From: Spirochaetia bacterium
Lineage (GTDB): Bacteria; Spirochaetota; Spirochaetia; Treponematales; Breznakiellaceae
Direction of reading: 5' to 3'
NCBI GenBank assembly: GCA_025997715.1
Contig: BNUY01000061.1
Coordinates: 1 to 16,389 of the forward strand
Length of the DNA: 16,389 nucleotides
Shown here piece by piece: positions 1 to 5,740 of the stretch. Each line of letters opens with the position of its first letter. The first letter of the stretch is position 1. Below the pieces are notes generated by a model that was not told the DNA's origin, made no database searches, and worked only from the letters and a program-made list of their open reading frames with translations. The position numbers and the translations under genes were made by a program.

Positions 1-123
1 GTTCTGCAATCCGTTCAGATTCATTACTGCCTGAAAGATTTGATCTACCGTGTCCACCACTTCAAAGTCCACGATTCCCTGCACGTCCACATCGGTGGGC
101 GCTTTCTTGTTCTGCACTGCCAT
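1..123 (-). CDS. Partial phage early protein, unknown (N-terminal 41 residues)
   Basis: The reading frame opens at an ATG (121-123) and stays open to the left edge, so only the first 41 residues are present (MAVQNKKAPTDVDVQGIVDF...). A strong GAGGAG ribosome site sits just upstream in the 14-base gap after the ninG-like stop. The start and the operon position support a real gene, the next one after ninG in the leftward early operon. The visible segment is acidic, with no recognisable motif. I do not recognise it. Confidence 0.7.
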   Translation of the reverse strand, partial: MAVQNKKAPTDVDVQGIVDFEVVDTVDQIFQAVMNLNGLQN

Positions 124-137
124 AAAAACTCCTCCTC

Positions 138-569
138 TTAATTTTTCGCTGGCTTCTTATAGGCCAGCTCTTTCGCTTTCGCCTTGTACTTCTGAGCAAT
201 CAGCTCAAAATCAAAGGCAGTAAACTTGCTTCCCTGCATTAGTGCAAGCCGTTCCAGCTCCTGGACACGACTTTCGCCATACTTCTCAACCATCCAGACC
301 CGGTACTCTAAAGACATCCCCTGCCTGAATCTATTTGCAAACCTGCTCTGGGCATGGGCATTTATCTCATCAAACCTTACAGCCAACTTTGCGCGGGAAA
401 TATAATGCCCACAATCAGACGTATCGTAGGTGATAAATTGGCCTGTTGTAGGACACCGACCTGGACAATCCCGAAGCCTGATATATTCAGAAAACGCCCG
501 GTCGGCCTTTGCAAGCGCTTTCGACCTTTCAGATTTAGGCCCTTTATTTCTCTTCGGGAAAAAACTCAT
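138..569 (-). CDS. ninG: NinG-like phage recombination protein with an incomplete zinc site
   Basis: This 143-residue protein resembles lambda NinG (Rap), a phage recombination protein acting on branched DNA. The family-like core is an N-terminal Lys-rich segment with RAFSEYIRLRDC, a CPGRC pair (C35, C39), then DCGHYISRAKLAVRFDEINAHAQ (shown here in two parts: DCGHYISRAK at 52-61 and RFDEINAHAQ at 65-74) and NRFRQG. From memory, the family has a second Cys pair just after HAQ. Here those positions read S75 and A78, so the zinc site may be lost or altered. The frame is open upstream to 698. I chose ATG 569 because it overlaps the upstream gene's stop as ATGA and has GGAAGG eight bases before it; the longer start would overlap the upstream gene by over 130 bases. 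Confidence 0.75.
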   Translation of the reverse strand: MSFFPKRNKGPKSERSKALAKADRAFSEYIRLRDCPGRCPTTGQFITYDTSDCGHYISRAKLAVRFDEINAHAQSRFANRFRQGMSLEYRVWMVEKYGESRVQELERLALMQGSKFTAFDFELIAQKYKAKAKELAYKKPAKN

Positions 570-859
570 TTTGAAAACCTTCCAATCCCGAAACGCCAGC
601 AAAGTCTCTGAAGGAAACTCGCTCGCTCCGGGGGCCCCAGGAGATATGCAGTGGTGGGTGTAGGTTCTATACTCATCCGCTTTTGGTTTCTGCGCCATTC
701 TTCAATGAACTGCTCCCGGTTCAGCACTTTATTTTTTTTTAGAACAATCAAGGAGGAAAAAATTCTATAGTCCATTTCTCTTACCCATTCACAAAAATCC
801 GCCTGACGGGGCCAGTCGAATCGCATGGCGGCAATCCCGGCCCCGCATTTGGAATTCAT
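566..859 (-). CDS. Phage early hypothetical protein (97 aa)
   Basis: This 97-residue protein is rich in Trp and basic residues (FDWPRQADFCEWVREMDYR near residues 14-32, then EEWRRNQKRM). I recognise no domain. It is well embedded in the operon: its ATG overlaps the preceding HTH gene's stop as TAATG, a clear GGAGGT lies upstream, and its TGA overlaps the ninG-like start. Those junctions are the main evidence that this frame, rather than the extended ninG frame, is translated between 570 and 698. The pattern implies translational coupling with both neighbours. Function unknown. Confidence 0.65.
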   Translation of the reverse strand: MNSKCGAGIAAMRFDWPRQADFCEWVREMDYRIFSSLIVLKKNKVLNREQFIEEWRRNQKRMSIEPTPTTAYLLGPPERASFLQRLCWRFGIGRFSK

Positions 860-1107
860 TATTGGGCTACCTCCTTTTTCATTTGTCTCTTTGCCAGGAG
901 CCTCTTCGCTTCGTAATCTTCCCCGGCTGCGATACTGTTTTGATGGAGGTATTGGTCTACTGCTGCTGGATCAAATCGGTACTCTTTTCCTACACGGATG
1001 CGGTCAATCGGCAATGTTCCGGTTTTTATATGCCGGTACATCCACATGATGGACACATTGAGAATCTGCGCGACCTCTTTGAGCGTTAAAAGTTTTTTCT
1101 GACCCAT
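859..1107 (-). CDS. Excisionase-family helix-turn-helix DNA-binding protein (82 aa)
   Basis: The N-terminal 50 residues match the small winged-HTH domain of phage excisionases and MerR-like Xis proteins: LTLKEVAQILNVSIMWMYRH, then a Lys/Thr/Gly turn, then IDRIRVGKEYRFDPAAVDQYL. The pattern is a short HTH followed by a wing ending in R-x-x-x-AVDQYL. The C-terminal third is charged and probably helical. Known roles are directing integrase toward excision and regulating early genes; which applies cannot be decided because the integrase is more than 5 kb away. A hairpin with a U-tract (1121-1193) sits directly upstream, and a GGAGA ribosome site lies in the stretch after it. The next gene starts on its stop codon. 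Confidence 0.8.
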   Translation of the reverse strand: MGQKKLLTLKEVAQILNVSIMWMYRHIKTGTLPIDRIRVGKEYRFDPAAVDQYLHQNSIAAGEDYEAKRLLAKRQMKKEVAQ

Positions 1108-1120
1108 AATTTCTCCAAAT

Positions 1121-1193
1121 AAAAAGAGCGCCTTGTCAGCCTCAGCCGAATCCTCGTTAGAGGTGCCCCTAGCCTTGACTGAACAAGACGCTC
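1121..1193 (-). terminator. Long stem plus U-tract inside the early operon (terminator or attenuator-like)
   Basis: Read on the minus strand, GAGCGTCTTGTTCAG (1193-1179) pairs with CTGACAAGGCGCTC (1139-1126): 14 pairs, one single-base bulge, one G-T wobble. The stem encloses about 39 bases with a smaller possible hairpin (CCTC TAAC GAGG). Five U residues follow at once, then the ribosome site and start codon of the HTH gene. It begins 6 bases after the upstream gene's stop. The shape is that of an intrinsic terminator, yet it stands between two genes of one operon, so partial termination or antitermination is likely. Compare the element at 2217-2292. Confidence 0.65.
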
Positions 1194-1199
1194 ATATTC

Positions 1200-1412
1200 T
1201 TAGACCATTGACCTGCCGCTTTCCTTCGGCTCCCTGGGTAAATCCATCCAGTGGGTGATTATTACGCAGGAATAGTGTGTCCCCCACCTGGCAATCCACT
1301 CATTTTGCTTGGCACTAAACTGCATAATCATTATTCCCGACTCCGCACCCCAGGTGAGATACTCAATGTCAATCTCCGGTAGCCTTTCCGCCGACTTAAT
1401 CCACTTTTCCAT
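1200..1412 (-). CDS. DUF551-like small phage protein (70 aa)
   Basis: The protein carries the pattern I associate with DUF551, a small domain common in prophages: WIKSAERLPE at residues 4-13, a central segment with G and F residues, a Trp pair (NEWIARWG), and ITHWMDLP at 52-59 near the C-terminus. Its biochemical function is unknown. The frame is open upstream to 1436, but ATG 1412 is preceded by AAGGAGG with proper spacing and lies 10 bases after the upstream stop, so the shorter start is preferred. It is the last gene before the intra-operon hairpin at 1121-1193. Confidence 0.7.
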   Translation of the reverse strand: MEKWIKSAERLPEIDIEYLTWGAESGIMIMQFSAKQNEWIARWGTHYSCVIITHWMDLPREPKESGRSMV

Positions 1413-1422
1413 CTTGACCTCC

Positions 1423-1650
1423 TTAGGCTGCCACAAGCACTACTCGTGCCAGAATGGATTCTTTATGATCCTTACTGGTCACCAAAACGTAGTACTGACT
1501 TTTTCGCTCTGATTTCCGGCACACTATTTCATCCCGCTCGTTCACTTCCCATTCAATCTCTTCTTCGATCATCAGCTTAACGATATTTTCTCGGGCATCA
1601 TCCAAGACTCTTTCGCTGCCGATGTAGTGGAATAACCGGGATTCGTTCAT
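1423..1650 (-). CDS. Phage early hypothetical protein (75 aa)
   Basis: This 75-residue protein has an acidic middle (LMIEEEIEWEVNERDEIVCR) and an alternating hydrophobic C-terminal strand pattern (QYYVLVTSKDHKESILARVVLV), suggesting a small alpha/beta fold. No family is recognised. Its ATG overlaps the preceding gene's stop as ATGA, and its stop lies 10 bases before the DUF551-like start, so it is firmly part of the leftward operon. Small size and coupling are typical of early phage accessory proteins. No function is proposed. Confidence 0.6.
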   Translation of the reverse strand: MNESRLFHYIGSERVLDDARENIVKLMIEEEIEWEVNERDEIVCRKSERKSQYYVLVTSKDHKESILARVVLVAA

Positions 1651-1877
1651 GCCATCGCCTCCTGCAAAGCTTCCTCAAGGAACGCCTGGGCCTCTTTCCG
1701 GGTTTCAAACCAATTCACATGGGTTTCTACATTAGGTACGTTATGCCGAATGGCTTTCTGGGGCTTTTTGGTCCTGACTGCGGATAAGATCCGCCCCCTG
1801 GGCTTCTTGCCAACCTCATGCTCAACAAGAACCGCCCAATAGGTTTTTCCAGCCGTTTTGCGAATGGGTTTGTTCAT
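1647..1877 (-). CDS. Phage early hypothetical protein (76 aa), basic
   Basis: A basic protein of 76 residues, beginning MNKPIRKTAGKTYWAVLVEH and ending in a helix, WFETRKEAQAFLEEALQEAM. The layout (beta strands, then a C-terminal amphipathic helix with W..(T)RKEA..FL) resembles small phage proteins of unknown role. A GTG start at 1898 is possible, but ATG 1877 overlaps the upstream stop as ATGA and is preferred. It is translationally coupled at both ends. Nothing in the sequence assigns a function. Confidence 0.6.
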   Translation of the reverse strand: MNKPIRKTAGKTYWAVLVEHEVGKKPRGRILSAVRTKKPQKAIRHNVPNVETHVNWFETRKEAQAFLEEALQEAMA

Positions 1878-2086
1878 GCCACCCGCCCCTGACGCCACCC
1901 GCGGGCCTTGGCAACCATGGCATCTGCCACCGCTTTGTCGTCAAACCAGTACTGGCAAACGGTCATCCCCGGCAGTTCCCGGCTTGTGGAAAGCGGGCAT
2001 CCCGCCGATGTCTTTTCCCGCACGATGGCCGCCTTGACCATCCCGTTATCGTAAAACTCCGCTAAAACCATGTAAAACTTCTTCAT
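1874..2086 (-). CDS. Phage early hypothetical protein (70 aa)
   Basis: A 70-residue protein beginning MKKFYMVLAEFYDNGMVKAA, with CQYWFDDKAVADAMVAKARG near its C-terminus. The strand-strand-helix pattern, with W-F-D and a helix near the C-terminus, is like that of its downstream neighbour (WFETRKEAQAFLEEA), so the two may be distant relatives; that is a visual inference. GGAGG within the end of the upstream 37-aa ORF serves as its ribosome site, and the stop-to-start gap is only two bases. Function unknown. Confidence 0.6.
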   Translation of the reverse strand: MKKFYMVLAEFYDNGMVKAAIVREKTSAGCPLSTSRELPGMTVCQYWFDDKAVADAMVAKARGWRQGRVA

Positions 2087-2088
2087 CG

Positions 2089-2202
2089 CTAAGCCTCCGC
2101 TTGGCTGGGTCTTCCCCCTGACTCTTCTAGCTCCGCTTCTAACTGTTTCCTGGCCGCTCTATTGGCCTCAATTTCCTTTTGAAGCTTGGCGTTATTGAAC
2201 AT
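2089..2202 (-). CDS. First ORF of the early operon, 37-aa charged helix
   Basis: An ATG at 2202 preceded by GGAGGT opens a 37-residue frame (MFNNAKLQKEIEANRAARKQ..., then LEAELEESGGRPSQAEA) ending in TAG at 2089-2091. Most of it should form one charged, possibly coiled-coil helix. It is the first translatable frame after the structured leader, and its 3' end holds the GGAGG used by the next gene. Whether the peptide matters or translation merely couples the leader to the operon cannot be told. A leader-peptide role is possible because the branched helix with U-tract ends 15 bases upstream of its start. Confidence 0.6.
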   Translation of the reverse strand: MFNNAKLQKEIEANRAARKQLEAELEESGGRPSQAEA

Positions 2203-2216
2203 CTCAGACCTCCAAT

Positions 2217-2292
2217 AAAAAAAGAGGAGCTAACCGTTTGCCGATTTCAGGTCGGCTCTGGAGGGGCAAGCCTCCAGGCGGTTAGTTCCTCT
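2217..2292 (-). terminator. Three-way-junction leader RNA ending in U7 before the early operon
   Basis: On the minus strand a 14-pair outer stem (2292-2279 with 2236-2223, one G-U wobble) encloses two hairpins: CTGGAGG/CCTCCAG (2277-2271 with 2264-2258) and GCCGA/TCGGC (2256-2252 with 2244-2240). Seven U residues follow immediately (2223-2217, the first pairing into the stem), then GGAGG and the ATG at 2202. Structurally this is a branched intrinsic terminator lying between the leftward promoter and the first early gene. It would limit expression unless antiterminated, or it may be a stable regulatory RNA. Confidence 0.7.
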
Positions 2293-2378
2293 CATTGCCC
2301 TGCTTGCCCAAGGCTGTTTGCCGGCTCATCCGGCGGGTCCCCGGTTTCCCGGGGGGTGGATACGCCCTGCGGCGTATC
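2293..2378 (-). promoter_or_regulatory. 5' half of the early-operon leader RNA, with stacked hairpins
   Basis: A transcript from the promoter at 2386-2414 would start near 2379 and first contain an 8-bp palindrome (2359-2378, also an operator candidate), then CCGGGG/CCCCGG with a four-base loop (2339-2354), then GCCGG/CCGGC (2320-2334), before the branched helix at 2217-2292. With the ORF start at 2202 the leader is about 175 nt and mostly structured. The stretch 2203-2461 holds no convincing gene, though a plus-strand frame happens to be open through it. Confidence 0.5.
2359..2378. promoter_or_regulatory. Operator candidate O3 (perfect 8-bp palindrome)
   Basis: GATACGCC CTGC GGCGTATC is a perfect inverted repeat with a 4-base centre, sitting at about +1 to +20 of the leftward transcript. 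It has the TACGCC-N4-GGCG core of the other two sites and is centred 31 bp from O2. As RNA it would also form a hairpin at the 5' end of the leader. Confidence 0.6.
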
Positions 2379-2385
2379 TTTTATT

Positions 2386-2414
2386 AATATATACTCTTTT
2401 CGGCGTATTGTCAA
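2386..2414 (-). promoter_or_regulatory. Leftward early promoter (PL-like)
   Basis: Minus strand TTGACA (2414-2409), a 17-base spacer, and TATATT (2391-2386) form a near-consensus sigma-70 promoter driving the early operon. An operator-like half-site (GGCGTA in plus-strand reading) lies inside the spacer, and palindromes flank the promoter on both sides, so repressor binding would block it directly. Confidence 0.8.
2390..2409. promoter_or_regulatory. Operator candidate O2 (one good, one poor half-site)
   Basis: In register with the other sites, TACTCT-TTTC-GGCGTA (2392-2407) has one perfect half (GGCGTA) and one half matching at 4 of 6 positions. It covers the spacer between the -35 and -10 boxes of the leftward promoter. 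Its centre, 2399.5, is exactly midway between O1 and O3. Confidence 0.5.
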
Positions 2415-2420
2415 GCGAAA

Positions 2421-2440
2421 TTTACGCCGAACGGCGAAAA
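2421..2440. promoter_or_regulatory. Operator candidate O1 (imperfect 8-bp palindrome)
   Basis: TTTACGCC GAAC GGCGAAAA has one mismatch between its arms. It lies just upstream of the leftward -35 box and 22 bp before the repressor's start codon, where it could both repress the early operon and control the repressor gene itself. Confidence 0.6.
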
Positions 2441-2461
2441 TTTTTCCGAAAATAGAAAAAT

Positions 2462-2821
2462 ATGTCGGATTTCCGTGATAGACTAAAAATTGCTATAAAA
2501 GCCTCCGGAAAAAGCTGGGAAGAGATAGCCAAAATTTCGGGGGTAAGCAAGCGTACTATAGATGGATGGTTAAAAAAGACCAATCCAAAAACCCCAAAAA
2601 TTGACCAGGGGGCAAGCGTTGCCCAGGTTGTAGGGGAAAGCTTGGACTATCTGGCAACCGGGAACCCCCCTGCGGGCATTACAGAGAGGGCTTTTAGTAT
2701 TGCCCACGACTACGACAGCCTAGACGCCGAAGGGCAGCAGTCTATAGATACTTCTATGGAGGGGCTTTTGCTTGCCCACCGTAAGGTGGTACCCGAAACG
2801 GGAAAAGCGGTGTCGGAATAG
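2462..2821 (+). CDS. CI-like prophage repressor (XRE HTH), short, no peptidase domain
   Basis: This 119-residue protein has an XRE/lambda-repressor HTH at about residues 5-65: KSWEEIAKISGVSKRTIDGW (18-37), a Lys-rich turn, then ASVAQVVGESLDYLATG (51-67), typical of phage repressors. The remaining 50 residues have no LexA-type Ser/Lys peptidase motifs, so RecA-triggered self-cleavage is not expected and induction may need an antirepressor or another signal. Its position, divergent from the early operon with the operators between them, supports the role of immunity repressor. No ribosome site precedes the ATG, suggesting leaderless or weak translation, and I could not find a good rightward promoter. 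A 6-bp hairpin without a T-tract (2833-2849) follows the stop. Confidence 0.85.
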   Translation: MSDFRDRLKIAIKASGKSWEEIAKISGVSKRTIDGWLKKTNPKTPKIDQGASVAQVVGESLDYLATGNPPAGITERAFSIAHDYDSLDAEGQQSIDTSMEGLLLAHRKVVPETGKAVSE

Positions 2822-2955
2822 CCACTGTCCAACTGCCCTTCTCGGGCAGGACTCGGGGAATAGGGGAGCGTAGGCAGGGGGAAATTTGCGATTATGACAG
2901 CCGCCCTGGAGGGCGCAGGATTTTGGAGTTTAGGAAGGAATAAAGGAGTGTTTTT

Positions 2956-3774
2956 ATGAAACTTTCAGCGGGATTTATGAAGAGGGTCACGGAAAACGTA
3001 AAAAAATACCAGGGGATAGTTACCCAGATAAAGAAGAAGGATGCCAATGAATCCGACACCGTGACGGTTATCACCGACATTTTATCGGATGTTTTTGGGT
3101 ATAATAAATACACGGAAATAACATCTGAATATTCCATCAAGGGGACATATTGCGACCTTGCCATTATTGGCCCCAACAAGAAAATCCGATTTCTTATTGA
3201 AGCCAAGGCAATATCCGTAACACTCAATGAAAGCCACATTAAACAAGCGATTGATTACGGTTCAAATGCAGGTGTTAACTGGGTTATCCTTACAAACGCC
3301 GAACACTGGATGATATACAAAATAAAGTTTGCTCAGCCTATTGATAAAGAATTAGTATATGAGTTTAACCTCCTTGATTTTACCGGAAAGAAAGACAAGG
3401 AATTTGAGGTAATATTTGCCATAAGCAAAGAAGGCCAGGATAATACTGCCATTGATGACTTCTATACAAACATTCAAATTAAAAATAAGTTCATCATCGG
3501 CAACTTATTGAATAGCGAAGATGTGTACTCTGTCATACGCCGAAATATGAAAAAACTTTTTTCAGATATAAAAATTACCGATGAGGAAATTGCCGATATG
3601 ATGGCAAATGACATCATAAAGCGGGAAATAATTGATTCTGAGGAATCAAAAAAAGCAAAAAAAGACATTGAAAAAATGTACAAGAAACTTGAAAAGGCCA
3701 AGGGTACTACCGCTAAGGAAACGCCTGATCCCCAGGAAAAGGTCGAAACTGCCGATAACAGTATGGAGGAGTAA
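2956..3774 (+). CDS. Solitary HsdR_N-type PD-(D/E)XK nuclease domain protein (272 aa)
   Basis: The first 165 residues resemble the N-terminal nuclease domain of type I restriction R subunits. An acidic helix is followed by YCDLAIIG (D67), a strand, and FLIEAKA (E82, K84), giving D-x14-E-x-K. The HIKQAIDYGSNAGVNWVILT stretch (99-118) matches the family's helix and strand after the active site. There is no helicase part. The C-terminal 60 residues are charged and Lys/Glu-rich. Related stand-alone proteins exist and are mostly uncharacterised. It starts after an AAAGGAG site and is followed in the same direction by two exported-protein genes. Lying beside the repressor, where lysogens carry exclusion or defence genes, it may restrict other phages. 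That role is inference. Confidence 0.7.
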   Translation: MKLSAGFMKRVTENVKKYQGIVTQIKKKDANESDTVTVITDILSDVFGYNKYTEITSEYSIKGTYCDLAIIGPNKKIRFLIEAKAISVTLNESHIKQAIDYGSNAGVNWVILTNAEHWMIYKIKFAQPIDKELVYEFNLLDFTGKKDKEFEVIFAISKEGQDNTAIDDFYTNIQIKNKFIIGNLLNSEDVYSVIRRNMKKLFSDIKITDEEIADMMANDIIKREIIDSEESKKAKKDIEKMYKKLEKAKGTTAKETPDPQEKVETADNSMEE

Positions 3775-3827
3775 GAATATACGGTGATACCGTTCACGCA
3801 GGAATAAGAAGGAATAAAGGGGATTTT

Positions 3828-4166
3828 ATGAAAAAGGTTTTATTTTTTGTCATGGCTATACTGTGTATTGGCTCCGTATTTGGGGATGAATTTTTCCGTT
3901 CTAAATTTGAATTTGAAGGTAAAGTCACCTACGAATATGTGATTTTAACCGATAAGGGAGAATGGATTGAGGTTTCATTTAACAGTAATTATGCGTATCA
4001 GGACATTTATGTCTTCAAATATACAGTTGCTAATAATAAAATTACAGTTCACGAATTTATAGGCAAGGATGATATAACTTTTGAGCTTGAGCGTAGCGGG
4101 AAAAATCTGATAATTAAAAGTACAGGAAAACTATATGAAAAAGTTGCGGATATAAAATTGCAATAG
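3828..4166 (+). CDS. Small exported protein of unknown function (112 aa)
   Basis: A signal peptide is clear: MKK, a hydrophobic run to about residue 17, then a cleavage-like GSVFG|DE. The mature part is about 92 residues of alternating polar and hydrophobic residues (FEFEGKVTYEYVILTDKGEW onward), suggesting an all-beta fold, and it ends in a basic stretch. There is no lipobox Cys at the expected place. It follows an AAAGGGG ribosome site and lies 16 bases before the next exported-protein gene, so the pair probably forms an operon. It is likely a lysogenic-conversion or cell-envelope protein, but I recognise no family. Confidence 0.65.
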   Translation: MKKVLFFVMAILCIGSVFGDEFFRSKFEFEGKVTYEYVILTDKGEWIEVSFNSNYAYQDIYVFKYTVANNKITVHEFIGKDDITFELERSGKNLIIKSTGKLYEKVADIKLQ

Positions 4167-4182
4167 TATTAAGGGGTGTTAT

Positions 4183-4872
4183 ATGAAACGGCATGTATTT
4201 TTATCGGTATTTGTTTTTTGTGTTTTATTTTCCGTCCATGCCTTAGACCTTGAAACTGCAAAAAATATTATCACTAGTTACGATAATGCCAATAAAGATA
4301 GTTATGTCCCTGCCTTAGTAGAATATGGTATTACTGAACGGAAAGTCAGATCTACAGGAACTTATATAGGAATTTATATACAACAGCTTAAACCTGCACT
4401 AAATGGTAGTGCAATACCTAGTCCTGATATGTATATTGGGATGATTAAAGCTGTAAACGATGTATCTAAAGAATTATCAAAACAAGACATAGAAAAAATA
4501 AATCTTTTTTTCCATGACATGGCTGATGCTACCCGTCAATTAGCTGATATTGCTAAAGCAGAGAAAGAGGCAGAACAACAGCGGATTGCTGCTGAGGCTA
4601 GAGAAAAACAAGCGGAACGGCAACGGTTAGCAGATGAAGCAGAACAAAAAAGGATAGAAGAACGAAAAATCGCAGATGCCAAGCGTCAAGCAGAGGAAGC
4701 GGAAAAAAAACGCCTAGCAGATGAAGCAAGAAAAAATCAACCGGAAGTTCAACAGCCTGCGGCCACACCACGACAACCAGTAGCCCCTGATCCTCATGAG
4801 GGAATGATTTGGGTAAATGGATATACTCGAAAGGATGGAACCCAAGTCAGAGGATATTGGCGGAGAAAATAA
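4183..4872 (+). CDS. Exported coiled-coil protein with C-terminal GYTRKDGT...GYWR motif
   Basis: A 229-residue protein with a signal peptide (hydrophobic to residue 18, cleavage-like VHA|LD), a mainly helical domain to about 120, and a long Ala/Glu/Lys/Arg/Gln-rich segment (about 120-185) that should form a coiled coil. A short Pro-rich linker follows, then a terminal motif, WVNGYTRKDGTQVRGYWRRK. Tails of the form GYxRKDGTxVxGYxR occur in many exported bacterial proteins; their role is not known to me. AAGGGG precedes the ATG. The gene ends the rightward cargo group and converges on the gene at 4932. It probably acts at the envelope. Confidence 0.65.
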   Translation: MKRHVFLSVFVFCVLFSVHALDLETAKNIITSYDNANKDSYVPALVEYGITERKVRSTGTYIGIYIQQLKPALNGSAIPSPDMYIGMIKAVNDVSKELSKQDIEKINLFFHDMADATRQLADIAKAEKEAEQQRIAAEAREKQAERQRLADEAEQKRIEERKIADAKRQAEEAEKKRLADEARKNQPEVQQPAATPRQPVAPDPHEGMIWVNGYTRKDGTQVRGYWRRK

Positions 4873-4931
4873 TGGGAAGTTATTTTCAGGCAATATCTTT
4901 TGAAATCATTTCCAGGGCTTAATGCTCTGCT

Positions 4932-5264
4932 TTATGCCTTCCAATATCCTGCTTTTATACCACAGTCAATTAGGCAAAGCGCCATATAGTCAAAGTAGCT
5001 GTCTTTATCCAGCACGGTTATTTCTTTTGAAAGCTCCAATTCGCCACCCCTCAATAGTGCATTTATAATTTCAGTATCACCGACCAACTCTTCGGAGTAT
5101 GCCTGCCTTATAGACAGCTTTTTACTAAACCTTGCCGCAATTTCGGCAATATTAAGCTCTTGACAAACAACATACCCGCCCTCCCTTACAACCATGGTAG
5201 CATTATAGGGATTTTGCAAATCAGGCGTTATTTCAACAAGCCATTTTCCGTGATGGTATTTCAT
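4932..5264 (-). CDS. Hypothetical protein, last gene of a three-gene leftward operon (110 aa)
   Basis: A 110-residue protein beginning MKYHHGKWLVEITPDLQNPY, with a mixed alpha/beta look and a predominantly helical, acidic second half (AYSEELVGDTEIINALLRGG; DSYFDYMALCLIDCGI). No family is recognised. Its ATG overlaps the preceding gene's stop as ATGA, so the two products are likely made together. AAGGGG stands directly before the ATG with unusually short spacing, which fits coupled reinitiation. The pairing with a zinc-ribbon protein is the only functional hint. Confidence 0.6.
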   Translation of the reverse strand: MKYHHGKWLVEITPDLQNPYNATMVVREGGYVVCQELNIAEIAARFSKKLSIRQAYSEELVGDTEIINALLRGGELELSKEITVLDKDSYFDYMALCLIDCGIKAGYWKA

Positions 5265-5740
5265 CCCCTTGCATCCTTCCTATCCGATCCAGGCATAACT
5301 GGAAGATTTATACTTCCCTCAATCTTGATATGCCGTATTTCCGGCCGCCTTTCAACAAGGCCATTGGGATAAAAATAAATGGCTCGGAATGTTGAATGCT
5401 TCCCGCAATGACTACATATTCCACCAATTTTTTCCTGGGTACCATATTTTATGTACTCAGGCCATGGGCCAAGGCTGCCGCAATATTCGCATCTCGCCAT
5501 TTTCATTTTTATCATAGAGCGATAAGCGTTCTCTATTAAACAAATGAATGCCGTTTGTGCCCCATTAATATCAAAGGGCAGTGAATCATCTTTATCTTGC
5601 CAGGAACCAATCAGGCTATCGTTAAAGAAAATGCCTTCTCCATCAGGAGAAGTAATCATTGCATCGTAGTCTTTTTCAGCCATGATTTCCTTTTCATAGC
5701 TAACAAGACGCCGGCCAACCTCTGCATCATATTTTACCAT
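5261..5740 (-). CDS. Zinc-ribbon protein of unknown function (159 aa)
   Basis: Residues 84-112 form a zinc-ribbon pattern, CEYC (84, 87), then 21 residues, then CSHC (109, 112), flanked by aromatic residues. The first 80 residues are acidic and helical. The C-terminal part is strand-like (FRAIYFYPNGLVERRPEIRH) and ends in a basic tail. A GTG three bases upstream is possible, but ATG 5740 has AAGGAG five bases before it and forms a TGATG junction with the preceding gene. With the HTH/AT-hook gene and the 110-aa gene it makes one operon. It could bind nucleic acid or a protein partner. I do not recognise a family. Confidence 0.65.
   Translation of the reverse strand: MVKYDAEVGRRLVSYEKEIMAEKDYDAMITSPDGEGIFFNDSLIGSWQDKDDSLPFDINGAQTAFICLIENAYRSMIKMKMARCEYCGSLGPWPEYIKYGTQEKIGGICSHCGKHSTFRAIYFYPNGLVERRPEIRHIKIEGSINLPVMPGSDRKDARG

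Noticed and set aside
570..698. N-terminal extension of the NinG-like frame to ATG 698
   Set aside because: The added 43 residues have no family character and would overlap the coupled 97-aa gene; the ATGA junction and ribosome site at 569 are better.
2179..2478. Plus-strand 99-aa open frame through the early leader
   Set aside because: It runs through the structured leader, operators and promoter, has no family resemblance, and overlaps the repressor start. The Cys/Pro/Gly/Arg content reflects the GC-rich hairpins.
4873..4931. Terminator between the convergent genes at 4872 and 4932
   Set aside because: I could not find a stem with a T-run on either strand.
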